Shown: positions 26,301 through 36,720 of the stretch, piece after piece
Numbering within the stretch: the first letter of the stretch is position 1
Layout: each line of letters opens with the position of its first letter
NCBI GenBank assembly: GCA_950022655.1
Contig: OX465579.1
Span: 135,045,118-135,109,117 of the forward strand
Reading direction: 5' to 3'
DNA: 64,000 bases
Origin: Alentia gelatinosa
Lineage: Eukaryota > Annelida > Polychaeta > Phyllodocida > Polynoidae
Position numbers and translations under genes: made by a program
Notes under the pieces: generated by a model
The model's input: the letters and a program-made list of their open reading frames with translations, nothing else
What the model was told of the DNA's origin: nothing
Database searches by the model: none

Positions 26301-29300
26301 GTGCCAACGACCACGGTGTGGATCTCAACCGTAACTTCCCCGACCTTGATCGAATTGCTTACTCACATCACGACAACAATGGCATGTTATGGCATCAAGT
26401 GGAGACCAACAAGAAGGTAGGTTAACACCATTGACGTTTCGCTGAAGATGATGGGCAGTTTCTGCGCTGAAACGTCGGTCCTGATGATAAAAGCCATCAT
26501 TTATTGAAAGATAAGTCACATGGTTGTACTATCTTTTAACTCCTAACCTAATTTTTAGATTTTGCTTTTGATAGAATCCCCTTGAAACTAACAGCGACGA
26601 TTAACATCATCGCTGTAAAAAGAAGGATTTATAAATCAGATTATACAAAAATTCTAACTGCCAACTCAATATGAGTTGAAAGTGTATATTTCATTTGTCT
26701 GTGTGTGGTTATTATGGAGAGATAACTCAAAATAAACCTTATGGACAGGCCGAAGTTGAAACATTGTACAGCCCGAATCACCATTTTTAGGAATGACAGA
26801 TTGCGAGCATGTCTTTGCCAGCGTTGGATATAATTTCGTAGAAGGTTTTGAAATTAGATAAATGAACGGGGAACTATATGGGAATATTCCACACACTTTG
26901 AGGTTCGTTGGCATGTGTATCCTAGCAATTTTGAATGAGTGAAGAAGGGAGAAGAAGCATGCCACCACATTCTACTCACCAGTGGTGCAAATGACGATGT
27001 TGTGTAAAGGGCTGATTCCACCAACTCGATGGATTTGTCGTGATATATCTTGGTATATCTTGTAATATCTTACGGTGTCGCAATATGTTGTACATTGTTG
27101 TAGCAAAACGTAGCCGCTCAATAGCGTGTGTATGTTTTGGTGCTCCACCACCACAACACCTCAAGACACATCGCGACAAATAAGCGCGCAATTATTCAAA
27201 CCTAGCCCGATTTAGTAAGACAACCAAATCGTGACCAATCTCGCTATGTCTTGTGTGTCGGTGGAATCAGCACTTAAGACTGTCTGTCAGAGTGACTCAG
27301 ACTCAAGCTCAGATGAAGAATTAGAGTGTGGTCAGATCCACCGGGATGAGGACCAAATAAATGTTGCTGGTCCTAAAGTCTCAGACATAGTGGTCCGGGT
27401 GCTGTCATGTGTAGTGACAACATTCATGATTCGACTCACTTCATGTTAGAATGTAGCAATGTGCAACTTTCCTGGACTTACTAATTCGGGGATATGTAGG
27501 TAATCCTTTAGGATGGAAAACAAATTATTCGGACATCTTTCTTCCAGTACTACTCCGAAACTTATCAATTTTGTGACAATACTCATGACCGCTTTTATCC
27601 ACTGCCAATCTTTATTCAGTAACAATGCAATGTATTTAATTAATTTATTTTGGAAATGAAACAAAAAGTTATGATCGCATCGAATGATAAACATAGAAAT
27701 GATAATAATAAATCCCGGTAAAAAAGTAATGTCGATGTTTCAGTTGGAGCCCGAGACAAAGATGGTTATCTCGTGGATCATGGCCATACCGTTTGTGTTG
27801 TCGGCGAATCTACATGGTGGTGACTTGGTTGCCAACTATCCGTACGATGAGAGTAAGACTGGCAGTCAGCAAGATTACACCGCCAGCCCCGATGATGGCA
27901 CTTTCAGGTATAGTTTCTTGGTATTTATCTATTGGCAGTAGCTTTTATTATACACGTTGTACAAATTCCCCAATTTTCCAGTTGTTGAGACCATCAATAA
28001 AGAGGGAAAGGATCAGTCTTCCCAGACAGGATTTAATTGCCACGCTTATATTAATTTTCTTTCAAATAAATAGGGAACTGGCCGAGGCGTATGCCAACAG
28101 ACACTCAGAGATGGCCAAACCCCACAAAGCATGTGACTCAACAAGTGACGACGAGTTCTACAAGCAAGGCGGCATCACCAACGGGGCTGCCTGGTATTCC
28201 GTTGAGGGAGGTAAGTATCTGGACACCATATACTAAAAGAAGTAAATATAAATGACAACGATATTAGAAATATATAACTTCTTTTAAAAACATATGATTC
28301 CAACATATGATTCCTATTCCCCTTCATACCAAATATATTTGGTACATAATTCTAGTTGTTGTGCAATACATACTGTTACCTATATGACGATTTTTTTTAT
28401 GAACTTGTAGATTATAATTTCGAATAATATATGCTTCAATGACTATCACAGTCTCTCTCTGGCTATTTCCCGCCAAGATTTTATACCTGCAATTGAAATA
28501 CCTCTTTCTCACTGGAGATCGGGGGTTTCTAAGTGGTTAGAACCTCAAGGAAAATAGTGTAAGTGTTTATGGCCACTGCAGTATAAAACTTGTACAGTGG
28601 ACATCCGGAATAAAGGCAGTGCTCCACTACAGCTGATCCTGTGGGGATTGGGCGGAAATCATTTGGTCGCTGGCCGCTTGGCACCTAGTCGCCAATAGTG
28701 GAAGTGGAGCCGTGGTCGGCACTTGAACTTCTAGCCATCTCTAATTGGCCCCCATGTTCCCCTGATGGTCGCGCATGAGGCAAGAACAATCGGAGAACAG
28801 GTCGAGATTGGGTGAAGAGTGTTCGGAGACCAACAATCGGGACAATGGAGCACCATCTTAAAGCAGACCACAATCCCAGCGTTGTCCACTATTTTATATT
28901 TTCACTATTCATAGATTCTGGTCACTACGTCGGTGGTGTTAGTAGGTAAACAATTACCAGGTTCCAGCCACTCTAAATCAAAAGCTTTATTTTTTTGTGT
29001 GCATAGGAATGCAAGACTTCAACTACCTGAGCACCAACTGCTTTGAGATCACTCTAGAGCTGGGCTGTGTCAAGTTCCCTGCGGGTTCTTCTCTGCCTGG
29101 TTACTGGAAGAACAACTCGGATGCCTTGGTAAACTACATGTGGCAGGTATGTAAACAACCTTCCCATCTACATAACACACAGACCAAGGTCATATAGAGG
29201 GCAAAAGATAAAGTTGTTCAGCTACTGTCACTTTCTTGTCTATATACGAACAGCTACATTGTCAAGCATCCATGATCCTTATTTCATTGTCATAGTATTC

Positions 29301-32300
29301 GGTATGAATTTCTTGGGTATACAGATCACATACACGAAATATGAAAATATATTTAGTATTTTTCAAGATATTGATTTCACACGATCTATTGCTTGATCAA
29401 TCTATATACAACCAAATCAATATAGAAGTATTAATTTGGTTTTCCAAATGACTCCCGCCCTGTGCCCTATTCTCCTCTTTAGTGTCTCGTCTAGAAGTAT
29501 ATTTCATCTATTGGAGTATAAAATTCTAATAGAGTAACCAACGTTTCTCTCTTTACTGACAGTCCCACATCGGAGTCAAAGGATTTGTGCGTGATGCTGA
29601 TACGAAGGAGCCTATCACTCACGCCGCCATCAAAGTCAAGAATGGGACCAAGACCGTCAAGCACGATGTCTTCTCTGGTGAGTGAAGACCCCTGTCAGAT
29701 AGTGTGCTAAGATACTAGGATACATATTTATCTCACGCCTGGTATTTATATCCCCTAGGCTTTATGTAATGAACTTGTTTTCCATGGGGGTTGGGATTTA
29801 GCTCAGTCTTTAAGGCACTGGCCTTGTAATCTCAAGGTTATAGGACTTCGAGTCTTAAGGTGTTCGAGTCCCACCCCCCAGCAATGGTATATTTACTGCT
29901 ATATCAAAGGCATATCCTTCTCATACCATGTCTATATGGTGTGGGAAGTAAAAGAACTCTAAATCTCGGTAAATGTGTAGGGGTGAGATTTTTACCTGAG
30001 TTCATCACATAGATTTGATCACCACCCTCGTCGTGTAAAAGAACCTTAAGAAATTCTGGTAAGGACCTATAATGGTTTACTGGACGTTAAAGGAAAGCAA
30101 ACCAAGCCAATCGTTTTTCATGGCCCTTCAAGATAAATACAGAAAGCAGCCCGTTTTGATCACAGTCGTCGTTCTCAACAGCGTTTGAACGCGGCGACAG
30201 GTGAGTGAATATTGCAAAGCATTCAAACAATATGGAGAGCGACGACTGCAACCAAAACGAGTTTCTTTCTTCTGTAGTATGCAGGAATCTAAATTACGGA
30301 TATTCCAAATTATGAGGTTTTCATTTACAATGACTAAAAGTTCATATTATTATTTCGGTTTGACCTGTAGGTCAAGACCGAAATATATTAGGGGTGACGG
30401 GGAACGGTTTTTGCGGCTTACTTTATAATACATTAAAATAATATATTCTGAATAATTAGAGCCTTGGTACCCTCGATACCGGGTCCGTACCCGGCAACAG
30501 TAGTGTATTTATATATATTGCAACAGGCTTCCACCTCCCTCCCTCCCTCCCTCCCTCCCTCCCTCCCTCCCTCCCTCCCTCCCTCCCTCCCTCCCTCCCT
30601 CCCTCCCTCCCTCCCTCCCTCCCTCCCTCCCTCCCTCCCTCCCTCCCTCCCTCCCTCCCTCCCTCCCTCCCTCCCTCCTTCCCTCCCTCCCTCGTAGGTG
30701 CGTTCGATCCTTATATTTATGTTACGTTGAGCCTCTGACTTGCTGGTGACCTATTTGACCTGATTCCCTCGAACACGTCTGGTATCGGCACCCGTTGCGG
30801 TTTAATGAATACCTACTAGCGGGTGGGACTTGCTCTGGTCAGATGTGGTCCGCACCCGGCAACAGTAGTGTATTTTTATATATTGCAACAGGCTTCCACC
30901 TCCCTCCCTCCCTCCCTCCCTCCCTCCCTCCCTCCCTCCCTCCCTCCCTCCCTCCCTCCCTCCCTCCCTCCCTCCCTCCCTCCCTCCCTCCCTCCCTCCC
31001 TCCCTCCCTCCCTCCCTCCCTCCCTCCCTCCCTCCCTCCCTAGCGGCTGGGTTCCGCGGGTGACGATACCAGACACGTTGGATGGAATCAGGGACCTGTT
31101 TAATAATCTTTTTTATTTCTTAAAACATGTATACATTACTTGTTGAAACCGTAATCATGGCAATGGCATGCCAACTTATAATCCTTGTCTACAAAGCGAC
31201 CACTTCGGGCCATGTCCCTGCCGTATCCCGATGGCACCGGGCCACCTACAGGTACCAGATTGTATCTCTAATTGTCCAGAGTCCTATACTTTGGAAATGT
31301 TTAAGAGAAAGCGCTTAGAATCAACGTAACGATTACAAACTCAATACTGATTTACCTCCTTCATATAGCTCATGATGGTGACTACTGGCGGCTGCTAACC
31401 CCTGGTCGGTATACGATCATTGTGGAGAAAGATGAATATGAACCAGCAGAGAAGGAGGTAGAGGTGACCAATTCCGAGCACACAGAGGCCGTCAAGGTAG
31501 ACTTCGAGCTGAACAAGTTGCCGACTAAGATACCTGCACCCTCGAAGGCCGGAGACGACAAGGACAGCGACGCCGACCTCGACAATGCTCTCCACAAGAT
31601 TGAGGTAAATCTTAATCTGATGAAGCTCTCATGCAGACTGATATCTTTATTATCAGGAAAAGCATGTTCAGCATGATTTATTTTTAAATTATTCAGATGT
31701 CTATAATGTTTATATGTAACAAAAAAACCAAAATCTCTCTTTTCTTCAAACAATCTCAACCTAACTCTCTATGCACATGAATTTGCTCCCTTCATTTTGT
31801 CTGTCTTGGAGTTTGTTCAGATTTGCTGCTGAAATATACACTAGACATTAAGAGAGTAATGTGTACTACCTGCAACATTCCCCTCTACTGGTGGCCATTA
31901 GAATTGCTGTTTTAAGTCGTTCCACATCAACTTCAGTTTGATATGGTTTGACATACACCTTATGTTAGTGATTACATCTAGTGAAGGCTAGTGATTTTAG
32001 AACGGATTAGCTTCGTTAATATGTATTTTAATCATGCTGAACACCAACAGGGATGTCAGTATATGCATCTAACAAATAAAACATCCTCATGATGACTATC
32101 TCTTGACTTTTCCTCTAGAGAGTATATTAATTTTTATGATTTACATATGCGTGACTTTCAGATTATGATACAAATGTATCTCAAAGGAAAGGGATACAAA
32201 AACAACAATGGGGTAAGATTAAGAACCCAGTCACATGATTGTGCCATTCTTTATCAGTGGTGGAAATGCAAGAAAAATAAACGCTTTGGAGCAATTTGCA

Positions 32301-35300
32301 ATGTTCACTATGTATAATCATAATGGAATTTGAAGCCTTACCAACTAACAACACCATGATTGAATAACAGGATTTTTGGTTTAGTTTAACTACTAACGCC
32401 ACATTTTACATGTTCTAGGCCTTGTTCTGTTATTCCTGGATTTGGTTTCTGAAATATCAAACACAACTTGGTCAAACACTGCATTTGCAGACCATCAGTT
32501 AAACCTGGTTTATCGACTGCTTATTGCACTGGTCACATAGCTCAGAAAACTAAGCAGTTATAACTGACCCTTGGTCACAATATAGTCATAATAGAGCATC
32601 AACCAGTCGGGAAAACCTCATGCGAGAAAATATATATTCAATCGTCGGAGCATAGTCTTCTGAATAAACACGTATGATAAATCAGTTTTTTTTATATATT
32701 AGATTGAGAGGGAGAGAACATCATATACTCGATTTAGGTTTAAGGATTTTCCTCTCCTCTTGAAATGCCATTACCAGCATCTTGCTGGAGACAGCCCTTT
32801 TAGCCTCGTATAGAAAACATGGAAATGCCATTACCTAGATTGTATGAAACGTACAGACACAGCTATCAAGCAGTCAGGAGAGTTCAGTGTCAACCTACAG
32901 TGAAAACTCTACCAGTGCGACAGTGTATTACTAACATGTTAAATTCCCAAAACTACATTTTAAGTTGAATTGATTAGAAATCTGTGAGCCATCAGGTCTT
33001 TGAAATCCGGGAAGAGACATTTGAAACTGACAGAACGTAAAATCAACCGCACCAAATTGTGACTGAATTTGATCTAGTAAGAATCTAGTGTTTGGTAGGT
33101 AGATTATCCGGTTAGACAGTAAGGTAAGCCAACTGAACTTCAGAACTTAAGTGCCGGTGAGACGTCTCATTAGAACATTACCTAGTGGTTTAAGTACTGA
33201 GGTTTTGAAACTCTGTCTGAACTTATACAATGCTGAATCAACACCTTGGTGATCCAGTGTCAGTCAATGAACCTGTCCATCTTCAACTTAAATTTGTCAT
33301 GTTTTAACATACACCTTAAGTTGAGGATTGTATCTGATGAATGCTAGTGATAAGTAAAGGGACAATCCACATGACTTCAGAAATTAGCCTCATTTATATA
33401 TCTGTATATATATATATATATCAACTCCAGGAGGGATTTGACATTACCTATCCAACATACAAAACATCCTCTTGATAAATATCTGTTGATTTTTTCTTGA
33501 GGGAATCTATTGACTTGATGTTCAATTTACATGTTCATGACTTTCAGGTTATGATACAGAAGTATCACAAAGGAAAGGGACACAAAAACAGTCGGGTAAG
33601 ATTAAGTGGCCAATTACATGATTGTGCTGTTTTTCATTGGTGGTGGGAATACTAATCAATAATGGTTGGAACAATTTACCATTTTCACTGACAACGAATT
33701 AAAGCAGTACAAACTAACAATATCATAGTTAAACAACACGAATGTTAGTCTAATTTAACTACTAATACAGATCAAGCTAAACTATACGTGTTCTGATTTT
33801 GGTCAGCTCTATATTTGTTTTCTGGAAAATAAAAAACAACTTCTATCAAACGCTGCATTTCCAGATGATGAATGTGGCTAAACAGGAAGCAGTCCCTCAT
33901 GCACAGATAAGATATAAGATAGCTGGTAATCAAGGATTGGAAGACCTTAAACGGAACCCTCTAAATGTGGGATGGTACAAGGTAAACCTTAGCGAGAAGA
34001 CAAATCAGTATATTTTAACTATCCACAACGACTGACCACAAATTAATAGCACTAGCACTTAAGATAAAATCAGGAAAAAAATACAGTACAAGAAAAATAG
34101 ATTTTACGAACTCACAGTTATCCAGAATTAGAGACATGGCTATCCTGAGCCTATCCACTTGCAACAACAAAAGAAAAAAAATGTTAGTATCTGCTATCTA
34201 ATGAAACACTGCCTGTTTCCTGGAGAAAGGTAGTGTCAGTCCTGCTGACCATCTGCTCTTAAATTCTTCCTGCTGCTCAGATGACAAGTGGAGAGAGCAC
34301 AAGCAGCGAGTCAGAGGAGGAGTTTTCTCAGGAGGACCTTGCCCTGTTTTCAGGGCCGACTTCCGGCTCAAAGCCAACATCCATACCGGAACGCCCTCTG
34401 ACGGCGTATAAAACCCCGACCCCGGAGAACCGCGTATGGTCAGACAGGGGTTTAGACCCGGACCAGGCATGGCCGACCGAGGTAGTGAATACTAGACCCG
34501 AACACAGAGTGCAATTTGACCGAGAAGTTTCCAACTGTAGCTTAGTGACAGTGAAATGTCTAGTCTTGTCTGTTTAGAGATTAGAGTGTATATTGCACAG
34601 GAAGGGCCTGTATGTAGAGACGCCACATCACTCAGATCTGCCTACAAATATAATGTGACTACTTATGATTATACAATAGAGCTTCGGTTGCGGAGCACCC
34701 TATCCAGGGGGCTCCCCGCAACATGAGCCTCTTTGGTACAGAATGGGATCCCTTTACAGAGTGCTCCGCCAATCGGAGGTCTACTATATATAGAGTGACC
34801 CCTTTATTAGCGGTGTAAAAAAGACATGAAAAGGGGGATTGCATTCCGTGCCAAAGTGACCAAAGTTACGGAATGCCCCCGTAACTGGGTGCCTCACAGC
34901 TGGGGTTCTACTGTATGCGTGTGACTAAATATTACCCAGCACGGCCTCGCTGCAGCACCACCCACGGCATGCCCGATCCATGAAACGCGGCCTTCTTCGC
35001 TTTGAGGTCATTTTAAGTGCATTGTATCGCCGTCTCCATTAGTCATCGCAGCAACTAGAAGAATCCCGCCAGCTTCTGCGGAGCGAGTGTTTTGTCCATT
35101 GGCAGGATTGGCACTAACCACTTTTGCCTTGTGTGAAATAGGGCTTGGGGTACGGCTTTATTGTAAATTATTGATCAAATTTAAAAAAGAAAAACACAAA
35201 AAAAAACACCTTTCCTGTCCTATAAACCAGTCACCGCATGGACATTGTTTAAGTTGTTTTTTTGTTTTGTTTAAATTTGTTTTACCACATGAAAAGATAG

Positions 35301-36676
35301 TAATTATGGTTGAATTTATACTTCAGTTAGTGTGTTCATATAGATGCCATTAATTGTGTAATATGTAGCGGGAACATACTGAGTGCTGTGTAGAATACTG
35401 GTGGTAGCCGACTCTCAGTTCTTATTGAGGAATTGGAAAGCGGAGTTGTGTGTGGTTTGCTGCCAATGGACTAAAACCCATCCCGGTGTGGTGCCGAGGG
35501 CAGTAGTGGCGTAGGCACAGTGACGCACTAGACTACACCCCACGCAGAGATAACACCCCTGGTGTCGCAATAATGAACTACTGACGCACCAAGACACTGA
35601 CAGCTGTACTCTATTCTGAAGAAATTGGGCCTGGTCTAAAGCTGTAACATTAACAACCTCAAATCCAATGCTCCTAACGATTAGAGTCTTCTTGCTATCT
35701 GTCAATAAAATTAATATTGGTATTACTGATGTGGCTTTAACCCTGATATTGCTGATGCTAAAGACAAAATACCAATAACAAAAACAAATCACATTTGCTA
35801 TATCCCCAGTAGAGTGTGTCTTTTCAAGATAAGTTGAAAATATTGTGCAGGCTTGATATTATTGTGTTTTTATGATATACCTGTGTCCGATATTTTTGAC
35901 AAATTCGTTAATTTTTCAGTGATGTGGAGATACTACAATGCTAGCCCAAGGAGGCCACATCGTTATCATATCATTGTACCATTTGTCATACGTTCTCTGT
36001 TCACTTCATACTGTAGCCTTGTGTATCAGGTCAGCTCATAGATCAGGCCAACTTCTCATGTATAGGTTACACTTTTCACGTCATTTATAATAAAGACCAA
36101 CTTCACATGAAGAGATCATCTGACCTCATGCGGTCATACTTATGTATTCATTACCAATACATAACGTGAGTTGGTATATGGCAATTTTTTGGGTAACTTT
36201 ACACCTTATGAGAATAGGTTCTAAGTAGCACCAAAATTTGGATTCTTTATATAAAACCCATGCGTTTCCTTTATTTTTCAGAACGATGTTGAAAATAAGG
36301 ATTACTACCGTAAGGACATCGATGTGAGTTGCAAGTTTATATCAAGCCAACCACATATATATATCTAATCTAAAAAGAACATTTTTGTCTCTATCAGTTT
36401 TACCATGGAGGCTGTTTAAATCTATTGTAAATATCTTATCTAAAAATAGTTTTCCTATCGGTTTATTTTGTTAAGCAACAACTCATTATATAAAGACGTA
36501 TATAAGTTTCTTAAGCTCGTAGTGTTCTTGGTTTCCATGTTTACATTTACTTTCAGCAATACTTCGAGATTCCTGACGACTACGCATACTCAAGGAACAA
36601 CTACCGGAAGCGGCTAACAGACCTGCGCCGTGCCCTCTACGACTACTGGCGTCAGGCCGATGACGCAGAAGAGTAA
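14349..36676 (+). CDS. CPE: Carboxypeptidase E-like prohormone-processing zinc peptidase
   Basis: Exons: 14349-14589, 20392-20594, 26273-26416, 27744-27907, 28074-28210, 29007-29146, 29563-29677, 31369-31604, 32162-32212, 33548-33595, 33865-33981, 34281-34481, 36282-36323, 36557-36676 (TAA). All phases fit; 652 residues with every exon, 499 if the five phase-0 exons from 32162 to 36323 are skipped. The ATG is followed by a signal peptide (residues 1-23). The M14 peptidase N/E domain has zinc ligands His92 and Glu95 (HGNE) and His220, substrate-binding LNRNF (Arg168), the active-site Tyr292 and catalytic Glu314 (ITLEL). A transthyretin-like domain follows (GVKGFVRD to about residue 440), then a linker and a basic then acidic C-terminal helix that may bind membrane as in CPE. 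Known role: removal of C-terminal Lys/Arg from peptide precursors in secretory granules. The single catalytic domain argues against CPD; CPM or CPN-like naming is possible but weaker. Confidence 0.93.
15310..15760 (+). repeat. Diverged tandem repeat in CPE intron 1
   Basis: Two successive units of about 270-310 bp share CTCAAATCCAGCCA (15316 and 15583), ACAGCTGTTC near 15390 and 15700, and an AATAGAGAT hairpin core. In the first unit GTTCACCCCTGA and TCAGGGGTGAAC form a clean stem around 15392-15422. The tandem lies in the first CPE intron. Confidence 0.6.
15893..15975 (+). repeat. Dispersed repeat D, copy 1
   Basis: About 80 bp running from GTGCTGATTCCACCAACA to CTAGGTTTGAATAATTG. It is present in reverse complement at 27185-27275, in CPE intron 3. 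Confidence 0.75.
16236..16545 (+). repeat. TATCCTACCCC module plus locus-specific hairpin, copy 1
   Basis: The first half, 16236-16397, is bounded by the inverted pair TTTATCCTACCCC / GGGGTAGGATAAA and holds CTCCATAGGCTTAA. The second half, 16403-16545, is a separate hairpin with arms of about 55 nt (AACCAAACTCGAGTTAG returning as CTAACTCTTGTTTGGTT). The same first half occurs at 20060-20189, next to a hairpin of different sequence. Confidence 0.7.
17133..17690 (+). repeat. Repeat family B, copy 1
   Basis: The copy starts with a near-perfect palindrome around TTTGACCTGTAGG...CAAGACCGAAA, then AACGGTTTTTGCGGCTTAC, then a core with GGTCCGCACCCGGC, TATATATTGCAACAGGCTTCC, a short CCCT tract at 17352-17376, and CTCGAACACGTCTGGT. 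It matches 30352-31105. A palindromic end, tandem core and central microsatellite resemble bivalve pearl/Helentron-like elements, but no helicase or CTAG end was found, so the class is open. Confidence 0.75.
17530..17603. mobile_element. 74-bp hAT-like MITE nested in repeat B
   Basis: The element has inverted ends (GCACTCTCCCAG against CTGGGGGGAGAGTG) and is flanked by a perfect 8-bp duplication TACTAGCG at 17522-17529 and 17604-17611. Repeat B copy 2 has the unoccupied site with a single TACTAGCG at 30814-30821. An 8-bp duplication fits hAT. Confidence 0.85.
18047..18286. mobile_element. CAGGGATG-family MITE (240 bp)
   Basis: The ends read CAGGGATGCCA inward on both strands. The flanks TATATA (18041-18046) and TATATT (18287-18292) match at 5 of 6 positions. 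Three further elements with the same ends and 6-bp duplications lie at 39465, 42472 and 57788. It has no coding capacity. Internal open frames on the minus strand are not recognised. Confidence 0.7.
20060..20334 (+). repeat. TATCCTACCCC module plus locus-specific hairpin, copy 2
   Basis: The inverted pair TTTATCCTACCCC (20060-20072) and GGGGTAGGATAAA (20177-20189) bounds a segment with CTCCATAGGCTTAA, as at 16236. Directly after it a hairpin spans 20194-20334, with arms beginning AAATGTCAC...CATATGATTGTTTA and a centre flanked by GATATCA. This hairpin shares no clear sequence with the copy-1 hairpin. It lies 57 bp before CPE exon 2. Confidence 0.7.
20595..26272 (+). other. CPE intron 2, mostly unrecognised
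   Basis: A 5.7-kb intron with no ORF of known family. It holds the ribozyme-like motif near 22055 and a weaker relative near 21640; the rest is AT-rich sequence in which I see nothing specific. Confidence 0.6.
22053..22094 (+). ncRNA. Hammerhead-ribozyme-like motif
   Basis: The order CTGATGA, then a stem GGAA/TTCC, then GAAAC directly followed by GTC reproduces the hammerhead catalytic core. GCC before it and GGC after it can pair as a short stem I. ACGT at the GAAAC-GTC junction leaves no loop for stem III, so cleavage would need a dimer, as reported for hammerheads of Penelope-like elements. An extra A after CTGATGA departs from the strict consensus. No reverse transcriptase is adjacent. 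Confidence 0.4.
27185..27275 (-). repeat. Dispersed repeat D, copy 2
   Basis: Reverse-complement match to 15893-15975, including CAATTATTCAAACCTAG and GTGGAATCAGCAC. Related text with GCTGATTCCACCAAC also occurs at 27010-27027, so the element here may begin near 26985. Confidence 0.75.
28611..28862. mobile_element. MITE-like element E, copy 1
   Basis: About 250 bp bounded by AAAGGCAGTGCTCCAC on the left and GGAGCACCATCTTAAA on the right, which are inverted versions of each other. It shares its interior (GATTGGGTGAAGA, GCAAGAACAATCGGAGAAC, GCACCTAGTCGCC) in reverse orientation with 52018-52283. It lies in CPE intron 5. Confidence 0.7.
29786..30110 (+). mobile_element. tRNA-derived SINE, copy 1
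   Basis: The head is tRNA-like, with an A box TAGCTCAGTCTTTAAGGCA and a B box GTTCGAGTCCC, and a CCCCCCA end. It is followed by a body with AATGTGTAGGGG, TAAAAGAACCTT and a tail near GGTTTACTGGACGTTAAAGG. An inverted copy with the same order lies at 56045-56333. It sits in CPE intron 7. It is not a functional tRNA: the stretch between the boxes is too long and the arms do not close. Confidence 0.85.
30352..31105 (+). repeat. Repeat family B, copy 2 with expanded CCCT tracts
   Basis: The copy opens with the palindrome TTCGGTTTGACC-TGTA-GGTCAAGACCGAA and carries two tandem core units, each with GGTCCG(T/C)ACCCGGCAACAG and TATATATTGCAACAGGCTTCC. Each unit ends in a long CCCT tract: 30534-30694, with one CCTT interruption, and 30896-31040. 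It lies in CPE intron 7, about 240 bp after the SINE. The proline-serine-leucine open frames here are microsatellite artefacts. Confidence 0.85.
31920..33981 (+). repeat. Tandem segmental duplication carrying CPE exons 9 and 10
   Basis: Two diverged units (about 31920-32520 and 33285-33900) match across an exon and both flanks: ACATACACCTTA, CATCCTC, TTATGATACA, AAAGGAAAGGGA, GATTGTGC and TCAAAC.CTGCATTT. Offset between exons is 1386 bp. The second unit runs into exon 33865-33981. The matching place in the first unit (after 32490) reads ACCATCAGTTAA and is a dead exon remnant. Confidence 0.8.
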
Positions 36677-36720
36677 AATCCGACGTCACAACTAAAGATG
36701 AATAAAACATACAACAGCAG
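36677..36720 (+). terminator. CPE: CPE 3' end and poly(A) signal
   Basis: AATAAA at 36701-36706 lies 24 nt after the TAA stop. If used it gives an unusually short 3' UTR; later signals in the next kilobase may be used instead. Confidence 0.5.

Noticed and set aside
29786..29881. Possible functional tRNA gene
   Set aside because: A and B boxes are present but spacing and arm pairing are wrong, and a SINE body follows, with a second copy at 56045-56333.
30464..31146. Open frames rich in Pro-Ser-Leu or Gly-Arg-Glu
   Set aside because: They are translations of CCCT microsatellites without start context, splice sites or conservation; the same applies at 5804-6022.
32049..32060. CAGGGATGTCAG as another transposon end
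   Set aside because: No partner end or 6-bp duplication nearby, and the duplicated unit at 33428 has aligned GAGGGATTTGAC, so it is ordinary intron sequence.
35087..35792. Open frames of 88 and 125 codons within the CPE intron before exon 36282
   Set aside because: No conserved motif, no supporting splice structure, and low-complexity composition.
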